This document shows positions 18,793 to 27,086 of a stretch of 41,526 bases of DNA, piece after piece. Every line of letters begins with the position of its first letter. Within the stretch, counting starts at the first letter, position 1. This DNA is from Chromatiaceae bacterium (GTDB taxonomy: Bacteria; Pseudomonadota; Gammaproteobacteria; Chromatiales; Chromatiaceae). Both the position numbers and the translations under genes were made by a program. The notes below the pieces were generated by a model. That model made no database searches and had not been told where the DNA came from. It was given only the letters and a program-made list of their open reading frames with translations. The DNA lies in assembly GCA_022340805.1 (NCBI GenBank), contig JAJDNF010000032.1, forward strand, positions 1-41,526. Reading direction: 5' to 3'.

Positions 18793-19266
18793 ATGAATGT
18801 ATCTTCCCGCCGCGTATCCCGCCTGACCGGCGTCATCTGGCTGGTACTGGCCTGCACCACCGGCGCCTATGCCGACAGTATTGCCGACAAGGTCACGGTC
18901 AGCGATCCGTATGTCCGCGCCATCCCACCGGTGGTCAAGACGACCGCGGCCTTCATGCAGCTGCAGAGCAGCGACAGCGTCGAACGCTTCCTGGTCGGTG
19001 CCTCCTCACCGGCTGCCGGTATCGTGGAACTGCACATGCACACCATGGACAATGGCGTGATGCGTATGCGCCAGATCCCGCACATCCATCTGCCGCCCGG
19101 CCAGGTCGTCTCACTGCAGCCCGGTGGCCTGCATGTCATGCTGTTCGACGTCAAGGCGCCTCTCAACCCGGGCGACCAGATCCCGATCACCCTCACCTTC
19201 GAAGACGGCTCGACCAAGCAGATTAGCGCGGTCGTACGCCCGGTCGATGGCATGATGCGGCATTGA
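18793..19266 (+). CDS. PCu(A)C family periplasmic copper chaperone
   Basis: A 157-residue exported protein that delivers Cu(I) to the CuA or CuB centres of cytochrome oxidase in this family. A signal peptide (SRLTGVIWLVLACTTGAYA) precedes a cupredoxin-like domain with the full copper motif H81-X10-M92-X21-H114-X-M116. The frame stays open upstream to 18733, but ATG 18793 has GGAG 7 nt before it and places the signal peptide correctly. It sits 35 nt before the TRAP binding protein, an unusual neighbour; no senC/scoI or oxidase gene is close by. Confidence 0.92.
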   Translation: MNVSSRRVSRLTGVIWLVLACTTGAYADSIADKVTVSDPYVRAIPPVVKTTAAFMQLQSSDSVERFLVGASSPAAGIVELHMHTMDNGVMRMRQIPHIHLPPGQVVSLQPGGLHVMLFDVKAPLNPGDQIPITLTFEDGSTKQISAVVRPVDGMMRH

Positions 19267-19301
19267 TCCGCGAGACAGGAATCGGGCCCGCAGGGGGGAC
19301 C

Positions 19302-20375
19302 ATGTTCAAGAGATGGCTTGCCGTATCAACACTCCTCGGCCTGATCCTGGCCGCCGGTACCGGGCTGGCGGAGCAGACCTACCGGCTGCGCCTGGCCGAG
19401 ACCTGGGGCCCGAACTACCCGATCTTCGGCGACACCACCAAGAGCCTCGCGGCGATGGTCGACAAGATGTCAGGCGGCCGCCTCAAGATCACCATAGATT
19501 CGGCCAACAAGCACAAGGCCCCGTTCGGGGTGTTCGAGATGGTCAAGGCGGGCCAATACGACATGGGGCATTCCGCTTCCTACTACTGGAAGGGCAAGGA
19601 CCCCAACACCCTGTATTTCACCAACATGCCGTTCAGCATGACCGCGCCGGAACAACTCTCCTGGTTCTACTACGGTGGCGGCCTGGAGCTGATGCAGAAG
19701 GTCTATGCCAGGCACGGTCTGCTGTCCTTCCCCGGCGGCAACACCGGCAGCCAGATGGGCGGCTGGTTCCGCAAGGAGATCAACTCGGTCGCCGATCTCG
19801 AAGGCCTGAAGATGCGCATCCCGGGTTTTGCCGGCGAGGTGCTCGCCAGGCTTGGCGCCAAGCCGACCAATATCCCACCCGGCGAGCTGTATACCGCGCT
19901 CGAGCGCAATACCATCGACGCGCTCGAATGGGTCGGTCCGGCCCTCGACCTGCGCATGGGCTTCCACAAGATCGCACCCTACTACTACACCGGCTGGCAT
20001 GAACCCAGCGCCGAGCTGCAATTCCTGGTCAACAAGAGGTCCTGGGACAAGCTGCCCGCAGACCTGCAGGAGATCCTGCGTGTGGCGATGCGCGCGGCGG
20101 CCTATGACATGTATGCGATGTCGTACTACCAAAGCGCGATGAGCTGGGCGACGATCAAGAAGGAGTACCCGGACGTCCAGGTCAAGACCTTCCCGAAAGA
20201 CGTCCTGGCCGCGCTGCGCAAGGCCAACGACGAACTGCTCGCCGAGTTTGCCGCCGCCGACCCGATGGCCAAGGAGATCATAGACTCGCAGAGGGAGTAC
20301 CTGGCCAAGGCGCGCGCCTGGACCGCGATCTCCGATCAGGCCTACCTGAACAGCATCAGCGAGATGAACGAATAG
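19302..20375 (+). CDS. dctP: TRAP transporter periplasmic substrate-binding protein (DctP family)
   Basis: A 357-residue periplasmic receptor for a TRAP importer. A signal peptide (KRWLAVSTLLGLILAAGTG) is followed by the DctP fold. The DLEGLKMRIPGFAGEVLARLG segment contains the conserved Arg that salt-bridges substrate carboxylates, and ALEWVGPALDLRMGFH is typical of the DctP7-like branch named for mannitol/chloroaromatic compounds. The ATG at 19302 with AGGGGGGA upstream is preferred over the open frame back to 19263. The ligand is probably an organic acid. Confidence 0.92.
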   Translation: MFKRWLAVSTLLGLILAAGTGLAEQTYRLRLAETWGPNYPIFGDTTKSLAAMVDKMSGGRLKITIDSANKHKAPFGVFEMVKAGQYDMGHSASYYWKGKDPNTLYFTNMPFSMTAPEQLSWFYYGGGLELMQKVYARHGLLSFPGGNTGSQMGGWFRKEINSVADLEGLKMRIPGFAGEVLARLGAKPTNIPPGELYTALERNTIDALEWVGPALDLRMGFHKIAPYYYTGWHEPSAELQFLVNKRSWDKLPADLQEILRVAMRAAAYDMYAMSYYQSAMSWATIKKEYPDVQVKTFPKDVLAALRKANDELLAEFAAADPMAKEIIDSQREYLAKARAWTAISDQAYLNSISEMNE

Positions 20376-20461
20376 GCCGCCGCCAACCCGCCGCGCCCGC
20401 CTGCGGACGCAGCTGGTAATCGGCTACCATTGTCGCTTGCGTTGTCTATGCCGGACTCTCC

Positions 20462-21004
20462 ATGACGTCACTGCTGCTCAAGGCCGAACAGTTCTTCAAC
20501 CGATTCTCCGACTGGGTTGGCGCTTTGTCCGCGATCCTGCTCCTGCTGTTGGTGAGCAACGTGTTCTACGACGTCGTCATGCGCTACCTGTTCAACGACG
20601 TCTCGATCGGCATGCAGGAACTCGAATGGCACCTGTATTCGATGATCTTCCTGTTCGGGGTGGCCTATGCCTTGAAGACCGACGGACACGTACGCGTCGA
20701 TGTGATCTACGAACGACTGAGCCCGAAGAAGCGCGCCGTCATCGACATCCTGGGGACCGTGCTGCTGCTGTGGCCGTTCTGTTTTCTGGTCGCCGACTAT
20801 GCGATAGCTTTCGCCTACGAGGCCTACGATATCGGCGAAAAGAGCGGCGATCCGGGTGGCCTGCCGTATCGCTGGGTCATCAAGGGCATGATCGCGCTGT
20901 CGTTCGCCTGCGTGCTGATCAGCAGCATCGGCTTCCTGCTGCACGCCGTGAACCAATACCTCGGCCTGGACAGGGCCCGTGACCATGCGCCATTCAAAAC
21001 CTAG
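20462..21004 (+). CDS. dctQ: TRAP transporter small permease (DctQ)
   Basis: A 180-residue inner-membrane subunit with four hydrophobic segments (about residues 18-40, 58-76, 97-118 and 138-162). The motif FNDVSIGMQELEWHLY matches the DctQ family signature around the second helix, and DIGEKSGDPGGLPYRWVIKG is typical of the mannitol/chloroaromatic-type branch. It lies between DctP and DctM, 86 nt after the former and 21 nt before the latter. Confidence 0.92.
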   Translation: MTSLLLKAEQFFNRFSDWVGALSAILLLLLVSNVFYDVVMRYLFNDVSIGMQELEWHLYSMIFLFGVAYALKTDGHVRVDVIYERLSPKKRAVIDILGTVLLLWPFCFLVADYAIAFAYEAYDIGEKSGDPGGLPYRWVIKGMIALSFACVLISSIGFLLHAVNQYLGLDRARDHAPFKT

Positions 21005-21025
21005 GCTGCATCCGGGGCTCGCGCA

Positions 21026-22315
21026 ATGATCGGCGTCGTCATGTTTTTCGTCGCACTGCTGCTCCTGCTGCTGGGCTTCCCCGTGGCCTTTACCTTCGGC
21101 GGCGTGGCGCTGATCTTCGGCGTGCTGGCGGAGGGGTGGGACCTGTTCGCCTTCATGCCGTTCCGCATCTTCAGCATCATGCAGAACACCGTGCTGATGG
21201 CAGTGCCTCTGTTCATTTTCATGGGCATCGTGCTGCAGAAGACGCAGCTCGCCGAGCAGTTGCTCGAGTCCATGGGGCGGCTGTTCGGCAGCATGCGCGG
21301 TGGGCTGGCCGTTTCGACGATCCTCGTCGGTGCACTGCTGGCCGCATCGACCGGCGTGGTCGGTGCCAGTGTCGTGGCGATGGGGGTGATCTCGCTGCCC
21401 GTGATGCTCAGGCACGGCTACAGCAGGCCGCTCGCCTGTGGCGTCATCTGCGGGGCCGGCACCCTAGGCCAGATCATCCCGCCCTCGATCATCCTGATCA
21501 TCCTCGGCGACGTGATGGGACTGCCGGTCGGCGACCTGTTCCAGGCCGCGGTGGTTCCGGGGCTGGTCCTGGTCGGCATCTATATCGTGTATGTGCTGTT
21601 GTACGCCTATGCGAGGGCCGAAGTCGCCCCCCCGCTACCACTGGTCGCGGACGCTGGCAGTGCGGCGCGGCAATACCTGGACGCGTTGCGCGCGATCGTG
21701 CCGCCACTGCTGCTGATCATCGTGGTGCTGGGCTCGATCTTCGCCGGCATCGCCACGCCGACCGAGTCCTCGGCGCTTGGGGTGGTCGGCGCGATCCTGC
21801 TGGCGATGCTGTACCGCAAGTTTGCGTGGCGGATGCTCTACGCAAGCGCACTCGAGACGGTCAAGGTGACCGCGATGGTGTTCGCCATCCTGCTCGGTGC
21901 GACCGCTTTCTCGATGGCCTTCAGCTATACCGGCGGTGACGTCATCGTCGAACAGTTCCTGACCCAGTTGCCCGGCGAAAAATGGGGTTTCCTGGTCTTC
22001 TCGATGACTATCATCCTGTTACTGGGATTCTTCATCGATTTCGTCGAGATCTCGTTCATCGTGGTGCCCATCCTGGCGCCGATTGCCGAGGCGCTGGGGA
22101 TCAGCATGTTGTGGTTCGCCGTCCTGATCGCAATGAATCTGCAGACATCGTTTCTGACACCGCCGTTCGGTTTCAGCCTGTTCTACCTCAAGGGGGTCGC
22201 GCCGCCCGGCGTTCGCACCGTCGACATCTACCGTGGCGTGGTGCCCTTCATCCTGATGCAGCTTGCGGTCGTCGTCTCGATGCTGCTGCTGCCCGAGCTA
22301 TACGGCCTGAACTGA
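21026..22315 (+). CDS. dctM: TRAP transporter large permease (DctM)
   Basis: A 429-residue inner-membrane subunit that forms the sodium-coupled translocation path. Around 12 hydrophobic helices are present, with family motifs ASTGVVGASVVAMGVISLP, GAGTLGQIIPPSIILIILG and FAGIATPTESSALGVVGA. Length is typical. With DctP and DctQ it makes a complete tripartite importer in one plus-strand operon. Confidence 0.94.
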   Translation: MIGVVMFFVALLLLLLGFPVAFTFGGVALIFGVLAEGWDLFAFMPFRIFSIMQNTVLMAVPLFIFMGIVLQKTQLAEQLLESMGRLFGSMRGGLAVSTILVGALLAASTGVVGASVVAMGVISLPVMLRHGYSRPLACGVICGAGTLGQIIPPSIILIILGDVMGLPVGDLFQAAVVPGLVLVGIYIVYVLLYAYARAEVAPPLPLVADAGSAARQYLDALRAIVPPLLLIIVVLGSIFAGIATPTESSALGVVGAILLAMLYRKFAWRMLYASALETVKVTAMVFAILLGATAFSMAFSYTGGDVIVEQFLTQLPGEKWGFLVFSMTIILLLGFFIDFVEISFIVVPILAPIAEALGISMLWFAVLIAMNLQTSFLTPPFGFSLFYLKGVAPPGVRTVDIYRGVVPFILMQLAVVVSMLLLPELYGLN

Positions 22316-22340
22316 AACCTCCCGAATAGGAGCCGGGTCC

Positions 22341-22592
22341 ATGATCGAATCCAAACAACAGCTGCTCGACCAATTCCGGGACAAGGCCGATGCCTTTCTG
22401 AGCGATCCCGGCCTGATGACCGGCATTGACTTCGACGATGCCGCCGTGACCCTGAAGCGTTATGTGCTCACCGAACTCAGGGATCAGCAGCTGGCCAGCA
22501 AGCTCGCGCAGTTCCCGAAGCTGATCCGCCGGCTCGATGTCACCACGCTGACTGCGCTGGTGGCCGAGGTCGAGGGGAAGCTTCTGGGTTAG
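22341..22592 (+). CDS. Small hypothetical protein downstream of TRAP transporter
   Basis: An 83-residue acidic, Leu-rich protein with no signal peptide or membrane segment; mostly helical by eye. I do not recognise the family. It begins 25 nt after dctM, with AGGAG about 9 nt before the ATG, and a terminator follows, so it is probably translated as the last cistron of the TRAP operon. Base composition matches its neighbours. Function unknown. Confidence 0.7.
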   Translation: MIESKQQLLDQFRDKADAFLSDPGLMTGIDFDDAAVTLKRYVLTELRDQQLASKLAQFPKLIRRLDVTTLTALVAEVEGKLLG

Positions 22593-22640
22593 ACGATGGC
22601 CGTGTGTAAAAAGCGCATTTGACAGAGCCTTGCACCCAGC

Positions 22641-22670
22641 GGCGCAAGGTATCGACGCATTGCGCCTTTT
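22641..22670 (+). terminator. Rho-independent terminator of the TRAP operon
   Basis: GGCGCAA (22641-22647) pairs with TTGCGCC (22660-22666) across a 12-nt loop and is followed by TTTT. It lies about 50 nt after the small ORF. A competing smaller stem, CCTTGC with GCAAGG, overlaps its left arm. Confidence 0.6.
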
Positions 22671-22714
22671 CCAGATGCGTTACCGCTTGCATCTAATGCA
22701 CCCTACCCAGAGTT

Positions 22715-22788
22715 GGCCAGACTGTCCGGCGAGGGATGATGGTAGGGTGGAATAGCGCAGCGTATTCAACCCTATCCGCCGTTGTCGG
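22715..22788. repeat. Palindromic intergenic repeat, copy 1
   Basis: A 74-bp unit matching copy 2 at 63 of 74 positions. The core is GGTAGGGTGGAATAGCGCAG followed by CGTATTCAACCC, an imperfect palindrome. Units of the form GGTGCAATAGCGCAGCG-TATTGCACC recur in many proteobacterial genomes as dispersed non-coding repeats; that statement is from general knowledge. Confidence 0.75.
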
Positions 22789-22826
22789 GTGCATTGCAGC
22801 TGGTGCCTGCGGCACCCTACGCATGT

Positions 22827-22900
22827 GGCCAAACTGCCCAGCGAGAGATGATGGTAGGGTGCAATAGCGCAGCGTATTGCACCGGATCCGTCATTGTCGG
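22827..22900. repeat. Palindromic intergenic repeat, copy 2
   Basis: Second 74-bp unit, 112 bp after the first. Here the palindrome is perfect: GGTGCAATA (22858-22866), loop GCGCAGCG, TATTGCACC (22875-22883). The transcript would form a 9-bp hairpin in either direction, possibly limiting read-through between the convergent TRAP and sdh operons. Confidence 0.75.
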
Positions 22901-22945
22901 CTCTCGCCTATGCAGCCTACGCAGATGTCCAGACCGCCCGCCGAT

Positions 22946-23176
22946 CTAGATGCCGCGGATCTTTGCAATCAACGGCTGGAAGGCAGGATCTGGGTGCGTG
23001 ACCCCGTTCAGGATCCACAGTTGCAGCTCGGGATCCTGCGCACTCAACAGGCGCGCGAACAGGCCCTGCTCCGTCTGGTCCGCGGCATCGTAGTGCCGAT
23101 CCAGGTAGCGCTCGAGGACGAAATCAAGTTCCAGCATGCCACGCCGGCATTGCCAGCGCAGGCTCGCCTTTGCCAT
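22946..23176 (-). CDS. sdhE: Succinate dehydrogenase flavinylation factor SdhE
   Basis: A small protein that promotes covalent attachment of FAD to SdhA. The RRGMLELD motif, equivalent to the RGxxE signature of E. coli SdhE/YgfY, is intact, with the usual Glu/Asp-rich helices after it. The ATG at 23176 gives 76 residues; a GTG at 23194 would give 82 and begins only 4 nt after the sulfotransferase stop, next to GGTGA. Either way it is translationally linked to that gene and is the last gene of the sdh array, whose SdhA has the FAD-linking His. Confidence 0.9.
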   Translation of the reverse strand: MAKASLRWQCRRGMLELDFVLERYLDRHYDAADQTEQGLFARLLSAQDPELQLWILNGVTHPDPAFQPLIAKIRGI

Positions 23177-23198
23177 TGCGCCCGGACCGCTCACATCG

Positions 23199-24173
23199 TC
23201 ACCAGCGGAACATCGAGCCGGGCGCGGTAGCCTGCGTGATCGCCCTAATCCGCTCTATCTGCTCGGCCGACAGTTCGTGCCGCCAGCGATTTGCTGCCTC
23301 CTGCGGATCCCTGAACAGATTAAAATACTCGCTGTCGCCGGTCGAAGCGGTCGTACTCTTATCGAGGAAACCCACGACCTCGTCAGCCAATTCGATGCCG
23401 GCATGCCGGTACATCGAGTGCACCGCCTGTTTGGGATTGGCACACATCTCGTCATAGTTGACCAGCAGGCAGTTCTCACAGTCCTGCGTGTCAGCCATCA
23501 TCTTTTCGTTGAACAGTACCCACCACCAGCTCATGCGTTCCAGATAGTCGGCCTGCTCGAAAAATTGCTGGGTCAAGCCCCGCTCGACCGCACCGGGCAT
23601 GGTTGCAAGCGCCTTGATCGGTGCCTCGCCAATCATCTTGCCGATCTTCTTGCCGCGGATCTCAGAACCGACGACACCGGCGGGGTGTCGCAGTATCAGG
23701 ATGAACCGCATGTCGGGTCTGGCTCGCGCATACAGCCCGGCACGCCCACCGGCGATGACGGACTTTGCAACCTGGTAGACCTTGTCGAGCCTGTCCGCGG
23801 CAATCAGTTGCGGAATCTGCGTGTTGCGGGCGATGCGCTGCAGGGGCGCAAACTGCTCCATCGCGCGCAAACCGAGGAACAGCGAGCGAAACGCCAGTTC
23901 GCCGAGATGGCTGCGGTAGGCCTTGGCGAAGCGGACCCTGCCCCCATTGGTCTTGACCGTCGACACCGCGAAGATCCTGTCCAGGTACTCGGCCGCGGTC
24001 TGCAGATGCCGATCGTAGTCTTCTCGGTTGACCGTGCCGGGTATCGCCGTCGTCCAGGCGTCACTGTCGGGCTCGTGCAGATACACGACCCAGGGATTTG
24101 CATCGAAAAGCTTCCCGACCCATGTGGTGCCGGACCGCGGTGAGCCGATGATGAGGGTGCGCGGGTGCGTCAT
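23199..24173 (-). CDS. PAPS-dependent sulfotransferase family protein
   Basis: A 324-residue protein of the sulfotransferase superfamily, which moves sulfate from 3'-phosphoadenylyl sulfate (PAPS) to a hydroxyl or amine. The 5'-phosphosulfate loop GSPRSGTTWVG (10-20) and the 3'-phosphate motif LRHPAGVVGS (R162, S170) are both intact. There is no signal peptide or membrane anchor, so it is probably cytosolic. It lies 77 nt after sdhB and 4 nt before the earliest sdhE start, on the same strand. Acceptor unknown; a role in sulfated glycans or lipids is possible. Composition resembles its neighbours, so recent acquisition is not obvious. Confidence 0.85.
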   Translation of the reverse strand: MTHPRTLIIGSPRSGTTWVGKLFDANPWVVYLHEPDSDAWTTAIPGTVNREDYDRHLQTAAEYLDRIFAVSTVKTNGGRVRFAKAYRSHLGELAFRSLFLGLRAMEQFAPLQRIARNTQIPQLIAADRLDKVYQVAKSVIAGGRAGLYARARPDMRFILILRHPAGVVGSEIRGKKIGKMIGEAPIKALATMPGAVERGLTQQFFEQADYLERMSWWWVLFNEKMMADTQDCENCLLVNYDEMCANPKQAVHSMYRHAGIELADEVVGFLDKSTTASTGDSEYFNLFRDPQEAANRWRHELSAEQIERIRAITQATAPGSMFRW

Positions 24174-24250
24174 GCGCAGAGCATACCTTGGCCCCGTGTG
24201 TTGGCAAAGACGTCACTGTGACAGCTCGATCGGCCAGTGGCGGCGCAAGG

Positions 24251-24943
24251 TCAGACGGCGTTCTTCAACATCAGGGTCTTGATGTGACCAATCGCCTTGG
24301 TCGGGTTGAGGCCCTTGGGGCAGACGTCGACACAGTTCATGATCGTGTGACAACGGAACAGCTTGTACGGCCCTTCCAGCGCATCGAGGCGTTCATCGGT
24401 GGCCTGGTCACGCGAGTCGGCAAGGAAGCGCCATGCGGTCAACAATGCCTGCGGCCCATGAAACTTTTCCGGATTCCACCAGAACGATGGGCATGCGGTC
24501 GAGCAGCAGCCGCACAGGATGCATTCGTACAGGCCGTCGAGCTTGTCGCGCTCTTCAGGCGACTGCAGGATCTCCTGTTCCGGCATCGGGTCATCGCGCA
24601 CCAGCCAGGGCTTGACGGCCCGGTACTGCTGGTAGAACTGGGTCATGTCGACAACCAGATCGCGGATGATCGGACGCCCGGGGAAAGGGCGCACCTCGAC
24701 TGGCTCGGTGAGTTCGGAGATTGGCGTAATGCAGGCCAGCTTGTTGGTTCCGTTTACGTTGACACCATCCGAACCACACACGCCCTCGCCGCAAGAATGA
24801 CGGAACGCGAACGATTCGTCGTGGCGCTTGATCTCGAGCAGTGCGTCACGCAGCATCATGCCGCGCACGACCTCCACCTCGAACTCCTGCATATAGGGGC
24901 TCGTGTCGCTCTCGGGGTTGAATCGGGATACCAGAAACTTCAT
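24251..24943 (-). CDS. sdhB: Succinate dehydrogenase iron-sulfur subunit
   Basis: A 230-residue subunit carrying electrons from FAD to ubiquinone. The [2Fe-2S] ligands are C51, C56, D59 and C71 (Asp replacing one Cys, as in E. coli), the [4Fe-4S] ligands lie in CILCGCCSTACP (141-152), and the [3Fe-4S] ligands are C198, C204 and C208. The ATG at 24943, with GAGGAGC about 9 nt before it, matches the family start; the frame is open to 24991. It follows sdhA after 13 nt. Confidence 0.97.
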   Translation of the reverse strand: MKFLVSRFNPESDTSPYMQEFEVEVVRGMMLRDALLEIKRHDESFAFRHSCGEGVCGSDGVNVNGTNKLACITPISELTEPVEVRPFPGRPIIRDLVVDMTQFYQQYRAVKPWLVRDDPMPEQEILQSPEERDKLDGLYECILCGCCSTACPSFWWNPEKFHGPQALLTAWRFLADSRDQATDERLDALEGPYKLFRCHTIMNCVDVCPKGLNPTKAIGHIKTLMLKNAV

Positions 24944-24956
24944 CGAGGGCTGCTCC

Positions 24957-26717
24957 TCAGTACACGCGCGCTTTAGGCGGGAAGGTCTCAACGGTCAGCG
25001 GCTTGGTGCGCACCGGCTTGTAGTCCATGCGGTCGTCTTCCCTGAAATACAGGCTGTGCTTCATCCAGTTGGTATCGTCGCGGTCCGGGTAATCGGGGCG
25101 CGAGTGCGCGCCGCGACTCTCCTTGCGCATCAACGCCGAGTAGGCGATGGCGATGCCGGTATCGAACAGGTTTTCCAGTTCGAGTGCCTCGACGCGCGCG
25201 GTATTGAAGACCTTCGAGTGGTCGTGCAGTCGCACCTCGGGCAGCCTGTCGCGCAATGCCTTGAGCTTCTCCACGCCCTCGCCCATGATCTCCTCGGTGC
25301 GGAACACGCCGGCGTGGTCTTCCATGGTCTTGCGGAATTCATCGCGTAGCTCGCGTATAGAGATGCCCTCGCCCTTCTGGTCCCAGCGCGTCAGGCGCGC
25401 CATCGCCGCCTCGACACTGGATTCGTTCATCGGGCGGTGGTTCTTGTGTTCCTGCAGATTCTCGATCACATCCAGGCCGGCAGCGCGGCCGAACACCAGG
25501 ATGTCGAGCAGCGAGTTGCCGCCCAGGCGATTGGCACCGTGCACCGATACGCAGGCACATTCGCCGGCCGCGTAGAGACCGGGCACGACCTCTTCGCCGG
25601 TGCCCTGCGGCACGATCACGCGGCCGTAGGGGTCGGTCGGGATGCCGCCCATCACGTAGTGCGCGGTCGGGAATACCGGCAGCGGTTCGTGCGCGGCATC
25701 GACGCCGGCGAAGATCCGGCCGCTTTCACGGATACCCGGCAGACGCTTGCTGACGATCTCCTCGCCAAGGTGATCGACCTTCAGCAGGACATGATCGGCC
25801 TGCGGACCACAGCCACGCCCCTCCTTCACCTCGGTGACGATCGCGCGCGACACCACGTCGCGGCTGGCCAGGTCCTTTGCATTCGGTGCATAGCGCTCCA
25901 TGAAGCGCTCCCCGTCCCGGTTGACCAGGTAACCACCCTCGCCGCGCACCCCCTCGGTGATCAGCATGCCGCGGCCGGCAATACCGGTCGGATGGAACTG
26001 AAAAAATTCCATGTCCATCAACGGAATCCCGGCACGCAGCGCCATCGCCATGCCATCACCGGTATTGATGTGTGCGTTGGAGGTCGTGCGGTAGACCTGG
26101 CCGCAGCCACCGGTGGCCAACACGGTGGCCTTGGCCTCGATCAGCAGCGGTTCCCCGGTCTCGATCTCCATCACCAGTGCGCCAAGGATCGCGCCCTCGT
26201 CGTCACGGATCAGGTCGATCGCAAAGTATTCGTCGAAGAAGTGGGTACGCGCACGCACGTTCTGCTGATACAGCGCATGCAGGATCGCATGGCCGGTACG
26301 GTCGGCCGCGGCGCAGGTGCGCGCAGCCTGGGCACCGCCGAAGTCTTGGCTCTGTCCGCCGAAGGCGCGCTGGTAGATCTTGCCATCGTCCAATCGCGAG
26401 AACGGCACGCCGTTGTGCTCCAGCTCGTACACGGTTGGGATGGCCTCGCGGCACATGAACTCGATTGCATCCTGGTCACCCAGATAATCCGACCCCTTGA
26501 CGGTATCGAACATGTGCCAGTGCCAGTTATCCGGCAGCACGTTGGCCAGCGCCGCGTTCACACCGCCCTGCGCAGCGACCGTGTGCGAGCGGGTCGGAAA
26601 GACCTTCGACACCACCGCGACCCGGGCGTCGGTATTGGCGAGCTGGATCGCTGCGTTCAGTCCGGCACCGCCGGCGCCGATGATCAGTGCGTCAAAACGT
26701 CGTTTGTTCAATGCCAT
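24957..26717 (-). CDS. sdhA: Succinate dehydrogenase flavoprotein subunit
   Basis: A 586-residue catalytic subunit oxidising succinate to fumarate at the inner face of the membrane. The FAD-binding GAGGAGLNAA (14-23) and the covalent-FAD histidine H45 in RSHTVAAQGG are present, as are HPTGIAGRGMLITEGVRGEG and the C-terminal RKESRGAHSRPDYPDRDD. Length matches E. coli SdhA. It starts 27 nt after sdhD and is the partner of the SdhE encoded at the end of the array. Confidence 0.98.
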   Translation of the reverse strand: MALNKRRFDALIIGAGGAGLNAAIQLANTDARVAVVSKVFPTRSHTVAAQGGVNAALANVLPDNWHWHMFDTVKGSDYLGDQDAIEFMCREAIPTVYELEHNGVPFSRLDDGKIYQRAFGGQSQDFGGAQAARTCAAADRTGHAILHALYQQNVRARTHFFDEYFAIDLIRDDEGAILGALVMEIETGEPLLIEAKATVLATGGCGQVYRTTSNAHINTGDGMAMALRAGIPLMDMEFFQFHPTGIAGRGMLITEGVRGEGGYLVNRDGERFMERYAPNAKDLASRDVVSRAIVTEVKEGRGCGPQADHVLLKVDHLGEEIVSKRLPGIRESGRIFAGVDAAHEPLPVFPTAHYVMGGIPTDPYGRVIVPQGTGEEVVPGLYAAGECACVSVHGANRLGGNSLLDILVFGRAAGLDVIENLQEHKNHRPMNESSVEAAMARLTRWDQKGEGISIRELRDEFRKTMEDHAGVFRTEEIMGEGVEKLKALRDRLPEVRLHDHSKVFNTARVEALELENLFDTGIAIAYSALMRKESRGAHSRPDYPDRDDTNWMKHSLYFREDDRMDYKPVRTKPLTVETFPPKARVY

Positions 26718-26744
26718 TGCCTATCTCTCGAGAGCAGGGTCGTG

Positions 26745-27086
26745 TCAGGCCATACGGACCAGGATCAGTGCCTGTGCCGCCCACAGCCCCATGCCGACCA
26801 GCGCCATGGCGACCAGGCCGAGCAGCGACGCGCGGATCGCTATCGGGTGGACATAATCGATCAGGATGTCGCGCACGCCGATCCAGGCATGCATCAATAC
26901 GCTGACGATGAACAGCAGCAGCATGACGCTGACCAGCGGACCGCCGATCCATTCCTTCCAGGCAACGAAATCAACGGGCGCCGCGAACAGCAGGACGGCA
27001 ACCAGATAGAGCGCAAACAGGCCGATGTAGATAGCGGTCAGGCGCTGGATTGCCCAGGCCTTCAGACCCGATGCCTTGCGACTCAC
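26745..27086 (-). CDS. sdhD: Succinate dehydrogenase membrane anchor subunit SdhD
   Basis: A 113-residue hydrophobic anchor with three membrane helices that helps bind haem b and ubiquinone. The LMHAWIGVRDILIDYVHP segment holds the haem-region His and the quinone-site Asp/Tyr typical of SdhD. Translation probably starts at GTG 27086-27084, overlapping the sdhC stop by 4 nt (GTGA). The frame is open further upstream inside sdhC, but that part is a shadow. Confidence 0.93.
   Translation of the reverse strand: MSRKASGLKAWAIQRLTAIYIGLFALYLVAVLLFAAPVDFVAWKEWIGGPLVSVMLLLFIVSVLMHAWIGVRDILIDYVHPIAIRASLLGLVAMALVGMGLWAAQALILVRMA

Larger units (their letters stand above)
22593..22945. other. Non-coding gap between the TRAP operon and sdhE
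   Basis: A 353-bp gene-free stretch between convergent operons. It contains one plus-strand terminator (22641-22670) and two copies of a 74-bp repeat (22715-22788 and 22827-22900), each preceded by a GCACCCTAC box. No credible ORF or tRNA is visible. Confidence 0.7.

Noticed and set aside
22641..22945. CRISPR array
   Set aside because: Only two units of 74 bp with diverged sequence and no spacers of constant size; they are palindromic intergenic repeats.
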